This document shows, in pieces, positions 17,983-27,173 of a stretch of DNA of 64,000 nt. Numbering within the stretch: the stretch's first letter is position 1; each line of letters starts with the position of its first letter. Source of the DNA: Collinsella aerofaciens (GTDB lineage Bacteria > Actinomycetota > Coriobacteriia > Coriobacteriales > Coriobacteriaceae). The DNA lies in NCBI RefSeq assembly GCF_009876115.1, contig NZ_WWSY01000007.1, forward strand, positions 1-64,000, given 5' to 3'. The position numbers were made by a program, and so were the translations under genes. Below the pieces are notes generated by a model. It searched no databases and was not told where the DNA came from. It was given only the letters and a program-made list of their open reading frames with translations.

Positions 17983-19005
17983 ATGACGGCAAGCGACACG
18001 ACCGAGACAATTAAAAAGGGAAATTCGGAGCCCAGTTTCGATAAAACGGCTCAGCGCATCCTCAATCTTTTCTTTGTGCTCAATAGCTCCCCCGAACCGC
18101 TGACGACCGAGCAGATCGTCTTGGATTCTGACCTGGGATATGGCTCGGGCAATATCGACTCGGATAAGCGCAAGTTTCGACGCGATCGTGACAAGCTGCT
18201 CGAACGCGGCATCTTAATCAAGGAGGTTCGCCCCACCGGCGCGCAGGAGACCGAGGAAAGCTCGTGGACAATCGACCGCGAGCACACGTTTGCGGCAGGC
18301 GGCCTCATTACCGCAGACGACGCCGATATCCTGCTCAACGCCATCGACCAGACACTAGCGGCCGGCTCATCCACTTTTGCCGCACCGCTTGCCGATATTC
18401 GCTCCAAGATTGCCTATCTCACCGGCAGGACGACGGTAGACGAGGCGCCGATCAGCCGCTCTCCCACCGTCGATGCGGTTTGGAGCGCCTTTGCCGAGCG
18501 ATGCGCGCTGCGATTTTTATATCAGAACGGACGCGGCGAGCAGAGAGAACGTACCGTCTGCGTCTACGGCATGTTCGAGCGCGAGGGCGTGGCTTACTTC
18601 TGCGGCCTCGACAACGTCACCGACGACATCAGGACATTCCGCTGCGACCGTATCGTTCGCGCTTGGCGTCCTTCGAAGGCCTACGTCATCCCCGCGGACT
18701 TCAACCTCAGCGACTACCTGTTCTTTGAATTCGATTTTGCCGACCGACCGCCCGTTGCGGCTACGTTCTCGTTCGCCCCGCAGACGCAGATCGATATGAT
18801 CAACGGTCTCACGCGTGGGCGAGGTGAGCTCGTACACACCGATGTGGGATGGACCTGGACCGTTGACGTGCGCGATCTTGAAGCCGGCGCCTCATTTTGC
18901 ATGGCCCACGCCATGGACGGCATGAGGCCCGTGGCCCCCAAATCGCTCAAACAGGCGTGGAACCACCTCATTGAAAGGACGGTGCACGAGTATGCCCGTG
19001 CGTAA
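17983..19005 (+). CDS. WYL-domain transcriptional regulator (first of pair)
   Basis: This 340-residue protein has an N-terminal winged helix (FDKTAQRILNLFFVLNSS...TTEQIV) and a C-terminal WYL domain (FLYQNGRG...RTFRCDRIVRAW). WYL domains sense ligands or nucleic acids and control transcription. The start at 17983 has GAGG five bases upstream; an ATG at 17950 is possible. The gene overlaps the next WYL gene by 14 bases. Tandem WYL genes recall actinobacterial PafB-PafC, which activate DNA-damage genes, but no proteasome gene is in view, so that link is only a hypothesis. Confidence 0.82.
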   Translation: MTASDTTETIKKGNSEPSFDKTAQRILNLFFVLNSSPEPLTTEQIVLDSDLGYGSGNIDSDKRKFRRDRDKLLERGILIKEVRPTGAQETEESSWTIDREHTFAAGGLITADDADILLNAIDQTLAAGSSTFAAPLADIRSKIAYLTGRTTVDEAPISRSPTVDAVWSAFAERCALRFLYQNGRGEQRERTVCVYGMFEREGVAYFCGLDNVTDDIRTFRCDRIVRAWRPSKAYVIPADFNLSDYLFFEFDFADRPPVAATFSFAPQTQIDMINGLTRGRGELVHTDVGWTWTVDVRDLEAGASFCMAHAMDGMRPVAPKSLKQAWNHLIERTVHEYARA

Positions 19006-19909
19006 ACTCACCAGCGAGCAGAGACTCTCGCGCGCCATCGACATCATGGAGGCCCTCTACGCCGCCGGCGAGAGCGGCATGACACGGACCGAGATTTGCA
19101 GTCGCTTTGACATCACGGGGGTATCGCTCGACGAGATTCTCGAGATCGTCTCGACGCTCGCGGACCGAGAATCGGGCGCGCGCATCATCTGCGAATGCCG
19201 CGGCGAGCGTGTGGTCCTCACCGGTGACGCCGGGCGTGTGCTACCGCTGCGCTTGAGTGCCGCCGAGGGCGCTGTGCTCAACCATGAACTTGAATCGTTG
19301 GGGATCGAGCCGCATACGGCAGCTCGGATTCGACATGCCCTTCTACCCGAAGAGCTCGGCTATAACCAGCGCGTCTTTGACACCGTCAACCACGGGTCGC
19401 ACTGGCAGCAGCTGAGCTGCGCCATTCAGGACGGTGTTCGCTGCCGCATCTCGTATCGCTCGATGGACGATGCACGGCCACGTGAGCGTCTGGTCGACCC
19501 CTTGCGCATTACGGCAAACGGCGACCAAACATACCTGATTGCCTGGGACATCGCGGTCGATGAGCAGCGCACCTATCGCATGGATAAAATCGAGGGACTC
19601 GCCTTGACGGAAGACTCCGTCGTGCCTCATGCACCGGACGTCACATCCCTCCACGATTCCCTTGCTCGGACGCAGCGTAGCGCAAAGCTCTTGATGCCAT
19701 TCGATATGGCGGAGCATCTGGACTGGGCCGGCATCACCCTAATCGAGCGCAGCGGGGCAGACATGGCAACGGTAACCGTGCATTATGGCTCCGAGCGTTG
19801 GCTACTGAGCCAGGTAATCGCAGCGGGCGGAGCCATCCGCATCTTGGATGACCCCGCCCTGTCAAAGCGTCTGTGCGATATGGCAAAAACCCTCGTCTGT
19901 CCGCTTTAG
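18992..19909 (+). CDS. WYL-domain transcriptional regulator (second of pair)
   Basis: The 305-residue product has an N-terminal helical DNA-binding region (RLSRAIDIMEALYAAGESGMT) and a WYL domain (CRISYRSMDDARPRERLVDPLRI...RTYRMDKIEGL). It overlaps its partner by 14 bases and its stop overlaps the stop of the convergent dinG by a few bases. The start is uncertain: ATG at 18992 has a distant AAAGGA, while an upstream TTG at 18971 is possible. It probably works as a heterodimer with its neighbour, as PafB and PafC do; this is inferred from layout only. Confidence 0.8.
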   Translation: MPVRKLTSEQRLSRAIDIMEALYAAGESGMTRTEICSRFDITGVSLDEILEIVSTLADRESGARIICECRGERVVLTGDAGRVLPLRLSAAEGAVLNHELESLGIEPHTAARIRHALLPEELGYNQRVFDTVNHGSHWQQLSCAIQDGVRCRISYRSMDDARPRERLVDPLRITANGDQTYLIAWDIAVDEQRTYRMDKIEGLALTEDSVVPHAPDVTSLHDSLARTQRSAKLLMPFDMAEHLDWAGITLIERSGADMATVTVHYGSERWLLSQVIAAGGAIRILDDPALSKRLCDMAKTLVCPL

Positions 19910-22800
19910 CGCCGCCGCTCGTGGCGTGCACGCCACAGTTGCAGATAGTGCCCAATCTGTGCCGATTCGATGCGCTGGTAGGAGCTCGTGGGCAGCGACG
20001 TTAAGAACTTCTTTCCGTAGCCCTTCGTCACCAGGCGCGGGTCGGCCAGAATCAGCACGCCGCAATCGGTCGACGAGCGGATAAGGCGGCCGGCCGCCTG
20101 CTTGACCTCGAGCACCGCCTCGGGCAGCGAATAGCGCGCCCAAGCGCGGTCTTCACGCAGGTTGCGCTCGCACGAGAGCGGGTCCGTGGGGCTCGAGAAC
20201 GGCAGCTTGGGAATGATGACGCAGCGCAGCGTCTCGCCGCTGGCGTCGAATCCCTCCCAGAAGGCCTTAAGCGCAAAAAGCGATGAAGTCGGCTCGCTGA
20301 TAAACCGGTCGCGCAGGCGACGAGGAGATGAGTTGCGCTGCTGGCAGTTGAGTTCCAGACCCGCACGGGCCATCTTGGGCTCAACGCGGGCGTACAGGTC
20401 TTCCATGTCGCGCCGATTGGTGAACAGTGTGAGCACCGATCCGCCCATGGCAAGATGGGCGTCGACCAGCACGCGCTCGAGCGCCGTAAGATAGCTCTCA
20501 CGATCGCGCGGATCGGGGATATCACCCGCAACGACTACAGCCATGTTCGAATCGAAGTCGTAGCTCGAGTCCAAGTGCAACGATGAGGATGTTGAAGCAC
20601 CGATGCGATCGAGGCCGACCGCGTGGTTAAAGTGTTCAAAGCTTTTGGACACCGTCATGGTCGCCGAGGCAAAGATAGCCGTGTGAACCTCGGGCAGCCA
20701 CTCGGTTGCCAAGGCCTCGCCAATGTCGATGCGCTCTGCGGTCATTGACTCTCCGCCGGCACGCAACCTGCGATTGACCTGCAGCGAATACACGTAGTGT
20801 TCATCGGTGCCGTCAATGATGAGTTTGAGGTTCTCGGCCAGCTCGTGCAAGCGGCGCGAGATATCACCCAGGTCGACAACAACCTCGGGCTTGTCGGCGG
20901 CGACGGCTTGCACCAGCGCGTCGACGCTCTTGTCAGCCTGTTCCAACGCGTCGATGGCAGCGTAGGCCGACTGTAAGAAATCATGCCAGTCGTCAGATTC
21001 GCGCAGTTCGGGGCCAATCCATAGATTGGCATTGTCATAACCCCCACGGGCACGGCGGCCGAGCTCGCGAACGCCATCGAACACGTCGGCGATTGCCATG
21101 CTCGCGCGCGCAACCGTCGACGTCGCCTTGGCAGTAAGGCCCAGATAGAGCGTAGAGCCCTCGGAGGTTGCCAAATCACGGGAAACCTGGCTTAGCGCGC
21201 CGGTGCTCGAGCCACCCAGGCGCTCAAACAGAACGCGTGACTCGTCCGCCGACACCACGCGCGCCCACTGGCGGCGCGCCTCGCGCTCGATGGAATGGGC
21301 CTCGTCGATTACCCAATGACGAATCGGAGGCAAAATCCTGCCCTCGGCCGCAACGTTGCGGAACAGCAGGGAATGGTTGGTGACCACCACATCGGCATGC
21401 GCCGCACGACGGCGAGCGCCGTGGACCAAACATTTATCAGGGAAAAACGGGCAGAGGCGACGAGCACACTCGCGCGAGGCCGTCGTAAAGTCGGGGCGGT
21501 TGACGCTGCGCCACCGAATGCCAAGTGAGTCGAGGTCGCCATCGGCTGATTGGCAGACGTACGCCATAATGACCGCGACCGCCGTGAGCGTGTCCGCCGG
21601 ATCGCGCTTGGTGGTAATCTCGGCCTGGCCGCGGCTCATGCGCTCAAGCTTGCGCAGGCACGGATAGTGGTCATACCCCTTGAGAGCGCAAAATGACAGA
21701 CCACCGTCCAGTTGCTCGGCAAGTTTTGGCAGCTCATGGTACATGAGCTGGTCGGCGAGATTGTTCGATTTGGTCGCAATACCAACCGTGATGTTGTTAC
21801 GGCGTGCTGCCTCGGCAAAAGGCACCAGATAGGCCATCGATTTGCCGACGCCCGTGCCCGCCTCAATTACACGATGAGTGCCCGTGACCAGCGCATCGCG
21901 GACCTCGAGCGCCATCGCAATCTGCTCATCACGCGGCTCGTAGGTGGGGTACATGCGATTGACCAGGCCACCTGGCGCATAGTCTGCCTCAATCTCCTCA
22001 CGACTCGGCATCTTGAGGACCGGCAGTTCGTCGGCGTCCACCCGATCGTCGGCGCGATCGGCCTTGAGAACGTCAGCACGAGCGGCGCTGAGAGAGAAGA
22101 TAGAACCAGGGTTCTGCCCTGCCAAGAATGAGAAGATAGGACGATAGGACCAAGGCACATCCGGATGCATGTCGGCTAGGCGCGCCATGAGGCCCTGGGG
22201 CAAGTCGGTGAGCGCCACGAGCAACACGCGCCATACGCCACACAGGGCGTCGACGTCGGCATTGGCACGGTGTGATACCGAGTCACAGCCAAACAGATCG
22301 GCCATAAAAGACAGCTTGTGCGAGGCCAGGCGCGGAAGCGCGATTCGCGACAGCGCCAGCGAATCGATCCAAATATCGCTCACGTTGACGCCGCCTTTGA
22401 CCGACTCGATAAACGAGCGGTCGAACGTGGCGTTATGTGCGATCACCGGGCAACCACCGACAAAATCGGCGAGAGCGGCGACGGCCTCAACGGCCGACGG
22501 GGCATCTGCCACATCGGCATTTGTAATGCTCGTGAGCTCGGTAATCTCGGCGGGAATCAGTTGCTTGGGATGCACGAAGGTATCGAAGCGGTCGACGACC
22601 TCGCGGCCCGAAAGGCGGGCCGCCGAGATCTCGATCAGCTCATTGTCCTGCACCGAAAGACCCGTGGTCTCGGTATCGAGGACGATCACATCTTCCTCGA
22701 TAAGGCCGAAGGACTGCGTTTTGGCGCGCTCGGCAAGCGTGGCATAGGAGTCGATGACAAACTGCGGCGTTCCTGACGAAACCGCGTCCTCGATTAGCAT
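19906..22800 (-). CDS. dinG: DinG-type helicase fused to 3'-5' exonuclease
   Basis: The 964-residue protein joins a DEDDh exonuclease (Asp42 and Glu44 in DTETTG, Asp127 in HNATFD, His177 and Asp182 in HRANAD) to an XPD/DinG-like superfamily 2 helicase (Walker A EAGTGVGKS ending at about residue 321; Walker B DEAH). Several cysteines between the motifs (CALKGYDHYPC, CARRLCPFF, DKC) could ligate an iron-sulfur cluster. Firmicute DinG has the same exonuclease fusion. It likely processes damaged or R-loop DNA. Its ATG overlaps the ddl stop by seven bases, so the two are coupled; it converges with the WYL pair. Confidence 0.9.
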   Translation of the reverse strand: MLIEDAVSSGTPQFVIDSYATLAERAKTQSFGLIEEDVIVLDTETTGLSVQDNELIEISAARLSGREVVDRFDTFVHPKQLIPAEITELTSITNADVADAPSAVEAVAALADFVGGCPVIAHNATFDRSFIESVKGGVNVSDIWIDSLALSRIALPRLASHKLSFMADLFGCDSVSHRANADVDALCGVWRVLLVALTDLPQGLMARLADMHPDVPWSYRPIFSFLAGQNPGSIFSLSAARADVLKADRADDRVDADELPVLKMPSREEIEADYAPGGLVNRMYPTYEPRDEQIAMALEVRDALVTGTHRVIEAGTGVGKSMAYLVPFAEAARRNNITVGIATKSNNLADQLMYHELPKLAEQLDGGLSFCALKGYDHYPCLRKLERMSRGQAEITTKRDPADTLTAVAVIMAYVCQSADGDLDSLGIRWRSVNRPDFTTASRECARRLCPFFPDKCLVHGARRRAAHADVVVTNHSLLFRNVAAEGRILPPIRHWVIDEAHSIEREARRQWARVVSADESRVLFERLGGSSTGALSQVSRDLATSEGSTLYLGLTAKATSTVARASMAIADVFDGVRELGRRARGGYDNANLWIGPELRESDDWHDFLQSAYAAIDALEQADKSVDALVQAVAADKPEVVVDLGDISRRLHELAENLKLIIDGTDEHYVYSLQVNRRLRAGGESMTAERIDIGEALATEWLPEVHTAIFASATMTVSKSFEHFNHAVGLDRIGASTSSSLHLDSSYDFDSNMAVVVAGDIPDPRDRESYLTALERVLVDAHLAMGGSVLTLFTNRRDMEDLYARVEPKMARAGLELNCQQRNSSPRRLRDRFISEPTSSLFALKAFWEGFDASGETLRCVIIPKLPFSSPTDPLSCERNLREDRAWARYSLPEAVLEVKQAAGRLIRSSTDCGVLILADPRLVTKGYGKKFLTSLPTSSYQRIESAQIGHYLQLWRARHERRR

Positions 22801-23759
22801 GCAATGCCCGCTCGACGAAGGCCCATACGGATCAGGCTGTCACAGACCTGCGGGAACGTCATATCGTCTGTGTGGCGAATCTCATCCGGATACAGCGACG
22901 TATCGGTCATGCCGGGAATGGTGTTGGTCTCGAGGATGACGGGGCCGTCCTCGCTCACGATAAAATCGCTGCGCGAGATGCCCAGGCAACCGAGGGCCTT
23001 GTGAGCAGCACAGGCAAGCTCCTGAGCGCGAGCGTAATTCTCGGGTGAAATCTGCGCCGGAATACGATGGATGTCCGTAGGGTCGACATACTTCACGTCC
23101 AGATCGTAGAACTCACAGTCCTCGGGCTTGCGAATCTCGACAATCGGTAGGGCGCGCACGTCGTCCTCGCCGTACACGCCGACGGTGATTTCGGTACCCT
23201 CGATGCACTTCTCGACCAGCACTTTGTCGCCGTACTCAAACGCCTTGGCAATTGCCGCGGGCAGCTCGGAGGGCTCATGGACCAGGGAAATGCCATAGCT
23301 GGAACCGTTGACGGCCGGCTTCACAAAGCTGCGCTCGCCACAAACCTCGACGATATGATCGATATCGACTTCATCGCCCACCTCGAGCGCAAGGCCGGGG
23401 GCAACGGGAATGCCCGCCTTGGCGTACAGGAGCTTAGAGACCTCTTTGTCGGCACCGCAGGCGCTAGCAAGCACGCCCGAGGCCGTGTAGGGGATACCCA
23501 GGGTCTCCATGGCGCCCTGCATGGCACCATCCTCGCCGCCGGCACCGTGCATGGCGATAAACGCCACGTCAAAGCCGCCGGTCGCCATGGTTACCATAAA
23601 GTCATCAGCGGCCGTATCGAGCAGCTCCACCGAGGTGTAGCCGGCTTCCTTCAGTGCCACCACAACGTTCTTTCCCGAATTGAGCGAGATCTCGCGCTCA
23701 GCGGAATGACCGCCCGCCAAGACCGCTACGTGCATGTTCTCTAGGCTTTTACCCGGCAT
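22794..23759 (-). CDS. ddl: D-alanine-D-alanine ligase
   Basis: Ddl makes the D-Ala-D-Ala dipeptide for peptidoglycan precursors using ATP in the cytoplasm. The ATP-grasp fold is shown by HGAGGEDGAMQG (the Glu-Asp loop), EKCIEGTEITVGV and the C-terminal ETNTIPGMTDTSLYP motif that closes the active site. The 321-residue length is normal. A GGAGGAG ribosome site seven bases before the ATG is very strong. It is followed without a gap by dinG, an unusual partner. Confidence 0.95.
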   Translation of the reverse strand: MPGKSLENMHVAVLAGGHSAEREISLNSGKNVVVALKEAGYTSVELLDTAADDFMVTMATGGFDVAFIAMHGAGGEDGAMQGAMETLGIPYTASGVLASACGADKEVSKLLYAKAGIPVAPGLALEVGDEVDIDHIVEVCGERSFVKPAVNGSSYGISLVHEPSELPAAIAKAFEYGDKVLVEKCIEGTEITVGVYGEDDVRALPIVEIRKPEDCEFYDLDVKYVDPTDIHRIPAQISPENYARAQELACAAHKALGCLGISRSDFIVSEDGPVILETNTIPGMTDTSLYPDEIRHTDDMTFPQVCDSLIRMGLRRAGIAC

Positions 23760-23844
23760 GGGCAGACTCCTCCTCTATAATTTCTGCAGCTGATACCATA
23801 TTGTAGCGATACCCTCTACGTTTCCCCAAAATCGAAAGGCTTCC

Positions 23845-24897
23845 ATGAATCCCAGGACTAAATCTCAGGACATTCGCGACTTGAGCCAAAACGATATTCG
23901 CGAGCTCGTGGCCGAACTTGGCCAGCCCGCCTTCCGCGCGAAGCAGCTCATCGAATGGGTCTTCGAGAAGAACGTTTGTTCGTTTGACGATATGACCAAC
24001 CTTCCCAAGGCTTTCCGCGAGCAGCTTAAAGAGGCTTTTGCCTTTGACACGCCCACTGAACTCACCAAGCAAGTTTCCAAAGATGGCTCGCGCAAGTATC
24101 TGCTCGAGTACCACGACGGCGTTTCCGTCGAGACTGTCGGCATGCCCCGTCGTAACAAGCTTTCCGTCTGCGTTTCCACCCAGGCAGGCTGCGGCATGGG
24201 CTGTGCCTTTTGCGCTACCGGTCTCAACGGCCTCAAGCGCTCTCTGACCGCTCAAGAGATCGTCGACCAAGTACTTCATGTATCCAACGACTTTGGCGAG
24301 CGCGCCACGAGCGTTGTCTTCATGGGCCAGGGCGAGCCGTTTGCCAACTACGACGAGGTTCTCAAGGCGCTGCGAATCCTCAACGACCCCGACGGCATCG
24401 GTATCGGCGCTCGTCACCTCACCGTCTCTACCAGTGGCGTTATTCCCGGTATTCGCAAATTTGCCGACATCCCCGAGCAATTCACGCTTGCCGTTTCCCT
24501 GCATTCCGCCATCCAGTCGACGCGCAATAAGCTCATGCCCGGTGTTAAGAAGTACACGCTGCTTCGCCTTCACGAAGCGCTTCAGCTCTACACCGAGAAG
24601 ACTGGCCGCCGCCCGACCTATGAGTATGCCATGATCGAAGGCGTCAACGATACGAATCCCGAGATGCAGGCGCTCTGTGACTTCTGCGAGGGAACGCTGT
24701 GCCACGTTAACCTCATTCAGCTTAACGACATCGAGGGTAGCCCGCTCAAGCCGTCGCCGATTCATAAGGTTGAGGATCTTCAGCGCCGCCTTGAGTCTCG
24801 CGGCATCGAGACTACAATCCGTAATTCTCGCGGCAATGATATTGATGCCGCCTGCGGTCAGCTGAAGCAGCGCTTCAAAGTTCAGAAGAACGCATAG
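23845..24897 (+). CDS. rlmN: 23S rRNA (adenine2503-C2)-methyltransferase
   Basis: RlmN is a radical-SAM enzyme that methylates A2503 of 23S rRNA and A37 of some tRNAs. The 4Fe-4S motif is C116-x3-C120-x2-C123 (AGCGMGCAFC); the conserved catalytic cysteine is in DAACGQLK near the end. The 350-residue protein is full length. It is monocistronic, starts about 85 bases from the divergent ddl, and ends at a clear terminator. Confidence 0.96.
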   Translation: MNPRTKSQDIRDLSQNDIRELVAELGQPAFRAKQLIEWVFEKNVCSFDDMTNLPKAFREQLKEAFAFDTPTELTKQVSKDGSRKYLLEYHDGVSVETVGMPRRNKLSVCVSTQAGCGMGCAFCATGLNGLKRSLTAQEIVDQVLHVSNDFGERATSVVFMGQGEPFANYDEVLKALRILNDPDGIGIGARHLTVSTSGVIPGIRKFADIPEQFTLAVSLHSAIQSTRNKLMPGVKKYTLLRLHEALQLYTEKTGRRPTYEYAMIEGVNDTNPEMQALCDFCEGTLCHVNLIQLNDIEGSPLKPSPIHKVEDLQRRLESRGIETTIRNSRGNDIDAACGQLKQRFKVQKNA

Positions 24898-24915
24898 GGG
24901 AGTCGCACCTCAAAA

Positions 24916-24931
24916 CGTTTCATGTGAAACA
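24916..24931. promoter_or_regulatory. parS-like site, two mismatches
   Basis: The sequence cgtttcatgtgaaaca differs from perfect parS (TGTTTCACGTGAAACA) at two positions. It lies after rlmN, about 2.2 kb from the perfect sites, and may be a weak ParB site. Confidence 0.35.
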
Positions 24932-24935
24932 TCGA

Positions 24936-24974
24936 ACGGCCCCGGTTGTAGAATATGCAACCGGGGCCGTTTCA
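24936..24974 (+). terminator. Terminator of rlmN
   Basis: A 13-bp stem (acggccccggttg/caaccggggccgt) followed by a T-rich tail. Confidence 0.85.
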
Positions 24975-25032
24975 TTTATTGACTTCGATTTTAACTCAGC
25001 TGCTACCTGTCCCATTTTTTACGGCCAAAATA

Positions 25033-25069
25033 AGGGGTCCTTGCCTCGTGAATCAGACAAGGACCCCTC
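25033..25069 (-). terminator. Terminator of the parAB operon
   Basis: A stem of aggggtcctt...aaggacccct lies beyond the last gene of the operon, with a TTATTTT tail on the minus strand. Confidence 0.75.
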
Positions 25070-25096
25070 AAAATATGCTAAGTAATTGTTAGGTAC

Positions 25097-25351
25097 CTAA
25101 TAGCCTACATTTTCCCATTGGTTACTAACCCAACCTTGATTAATCTTGGGATTCTTCGTTACCTGAGCCGTACGCATGGCAACATCTTCTGTCATAACAT
25201 CCATTTTCTTCTTGGATGTATCGACAATATCTTGCGCACTACGAAGCAAACGACCTCGAAGTTCATCGTCTGTCGCGATCTTATAGCCAGCAAAGGCACC
25301 AGCCGCGACAGTCGTCGCCAATGCAATCGCAGTTAAAATCCTATTCCTCAT
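25097..25351 (-). CDS. Small membrane-anchored protein after parB
   Basis: The 84-residue product begins MRNRILTAIAL with one membrane helix and a soluble tail with a YtxH-like pattern (GYKIATDDELRGRLLRSAQDIVD). The ATG at 25351 sits inside the parB 3' end, with AAGGAGG six bases upstream supplied by parB codons, so translation is coupled. Function unknown; co-expression with the chromosome partition genes may be accidental. Confidence 0.7.
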   Translation of the reverse strand: MRNRILTAIALATTVAAGAFAGYKIATDDELRGRLLRSAQDIVDTSKKKMDVMTEDVAMRTAQVTKNPKINQGWVSNQWENVGY

Positions 25352-26246
25352 CTTGGCCTCCTTGATCAAACTGAATCATTTCGCCAAGAATACGAGAGAG
25401 CTCTTCCTCGTCTTTAAACTCAATCTCAATCTTATTCTTTCCACGCGAGCTCTTAACACGCACGTTGGTATTAAAAACCTGACGAAGCACGCGGGCAGCC
25501 TTTTTAAAAGACTGAGGCGTTGCAGGCCTCGGCGTCTTAGGTGTCTCTCCGGCAGAAAACAACGGAGCAAGATTTTCTGTCGCTCTTACGGAAAGGCTCT
25601 CTGCAACAACCTTCTCTGCAAGTCGAATTCGAGCGTCCTCATAGGGAACTGCAAGAATCGCACGTGCATGACCAGCAGTAAGTTTGCCCTCAAAAATCAT
25701 CCGCTGAACAACTTCAGGGAGATCGAGAAGGCGCAGCGAGTTTGTAATTGCAGAGCGTGACTTGCTGACTGCCTTCGACAATGCCTCCTGGGTCATACCG
25801 CTGGCATCGATAAGCTGGCGATAGCCCTTAGCCTCTTCGACGGGATTCAGATCAGAACGCTGAAGGTTTTCGATCAGAGCAAGAGCCAGCATCTCTTCAT
25901 CATTAACATCTTTAATGATGACAGGCAGCTCCTCAAGACCAGCAAGCTTTGACGCTTGGTAACGACGCTCACCAGCGATGATCTCATAGCCGTTTCCATG
26001 CTTGCGAACCAAAAGCGGCTGCAAGACGCCATGTTCTTGGATTGATTCGCTCAACTCACGAAGTTCAGTTTCGTTAAAGTGAATTCGCGGCTGATTAGGG
26101 TTGGGAACGATATCCTCAATAGGTAGTTTTGTTTCAGATGCGGCATTCGAAGCCGATGAAGCCGAACCACCGGTCTCATACTCGGCCTCTGAGACCAAAG
26201 CATTGAGTCCACGTCCCAATCCGCCACGTTTCTTTACACTAGGCAC
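25341..26246 (-). CDS. parB: Chromosome partitioning protein ParB
   Basis: ParB binds parS, spreads as a CTP-dependent clamp and organises the origin for segregation. The product (301 residues) shows the N-terminal ParA-stimulating segment (KKRGGLGRGLNALV), the ParB/Srx core with EIIAGERRYQASK (the CTP-binding box with its GERR motif), ENLQRSDLNPVEEA, the helix-turn-helix (MTQEALSKAVSKSRSAITNSLRLL) and a C-terminal dimer domain. It overlaps parA by eight bases. Confidence 0.97.
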   Translation of the reverse strand: MPSVKKRGGLGRGLNALVSEAEYETGGSASSASNAASETKLPIEDIVPNPNQPRIHFNETELRELSESIQEHGVLQPLLVRKHGNGYEIIAGERRYQASKLAGLEELPVIIKDVNDEEMLALALIENLQRSDLNPVEEAKGYRQLIDASGMTQEALSKAVSKSRSAITNSLRLLDLPEVVQRMIFEGKLTAGHARAILAVPYEDARIRLAEKVVAESLSVRATENLAPLFSAGETPKTPRPATPQSFKKAARVLRQVFNTNVRVKSSRGKNKIEIEFKDEEELSRILGEMIQFDQGGQDEE

Positions 26247-27039
26247 GCTTGATCACCTCTTTTGCAAGGTTCATATATGCTTTTGCACCCTTATTTTGAG
26301 GTGCATAGGTAATTACCGGTTCCCCAAAAGACGGAGCTTCGGAGATTTTAACCGTACGGGGGATCAACGTCTTAAATGCCTTATCACCAAAGTACGATTG
26401 AACCTCCTCAACAACCTGATTCGATAGAGAAGTACGCGAGTCATACATGGTCATAAGCACACCGTAGGTGTCTAAGCCCTTGTTCAGACGAGATTTGACC
26501 ATCTTCATTGACTCAAGCAGCTTCGTAACGCCCTCGAGTGCGTAATACTCGCATTGGATCGGAATCAAAACGCTGTCTGCTGCGGTCAAAGCGTTGATAG
26601 TAAGCAGGCCGAGCGAAGGAGGGCAGTCAATGAAAATAAAATCGAACTCGTCCTGAATCGGCTCAAGCAAATCTTTGAGACGGGTTTCACGAGCAATTGC
26701 GCTTACGAGTTCAATTTCCGCGCCTGCAAGCTGAATTGTAGCCGGAATTACGAATACCTTTTTGCAATTTGTATCAAGAACAAGCGATTCTGCCGGCACA
26801 TCATTCAGCAATGCATCATAGATGCAGTGATCAAGGTCTTCTTTTTCAATTCCGAATCCACTGGTGCTGTTTCCCTGCGGATCAAAATCAACAATCAGTG
26901 TCTTACGACCCTGCTCACCCAGTGCTGCTGCAAGGTTTACAGCCGTCGTTGACTTACCGACGCCGCCTTTTTGATTGATGATTGCAATGATACGCGTGTC
27001 TTTTGCGCTCTTAGAACGCTTAACGTCGCGAAATCCCAC
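26239..27039 (-). CDS. parA: Chromosome partitioning ATPase ParA (Soj)
   Basis: The 266-residue product has the deviant Walker A motif KGGVGKST (from about Lys24), the FDPQGN switch and the IDCPPSLG Walker B region of ParA/Soj ATPases. It moves ParB-parS complexes on the nucleoid. The GTG start at 27039 has AGGAGG five bases upstream. The gene lies just downstream of three parS sites and overlaps parB. Confidence 0.97.
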   Translation of the reverse strand: MGFRDVKRSKSAKDTRIIAIINQKGGVGKSTTAVNLAAALGEQGRKTLIVDFDPQGNSTSGFGIEKEDLDHCIYDALLNDVPAESLVLDTNCKKVFVIPATIQLAGAEIELVSAIARETRLKDLLEPIQDEFDFIFIDCPPSLGLLTINALTAADSVLIPIQCEYYALEGVTKLLESMKMVKSRLNKGLDTYGVLMTMYDSRTSLSNQVVEEVQSYFGDKAFKTLIPRTVKISEAPSFGEPVITYAPQNKGAKAYMNLAKEVIKRA

Positions 27040-27078
27040 GGTCCCTCCTGGTGTGTATTAAAGCTGTCAAACGGAGGA

Positions 27079-27094
27079 TGTTTCACGTGAAACA
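27079..27094. promoter_or_regulatory. parS site 1
   Basis: A perfect 16-bp parS palindrome (TGTTTCACGTGAAACA), 40 bp before the parA start. Confidence 0.97.
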
Positions 27095-27117
27095 TTCCGA
27101 ATCGATAGCAACTGCTA

Positions 27118-27133
27118 TGTTTCACGTGAAACA
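27118..27133. promoter_or_regulatory. parS site 2
   Basis: A perfect parS, exactly 39 bp from site 1 start to start. Confidence 0.97.
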
Positions 27134-27156
27134 CTGCAAGCTGTTAGTAACCATTA

Positions 27157-27172
27157 TGTTTCACGTGAAACA
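27157..27172. promoter_or_regulatory. parS site 3
   Basis: A perfect parS, exactly 39 bp from site 2, ending one base from the rsmG stop codon. Confidence 0.97.
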
Positions 27173-27173
27173 T

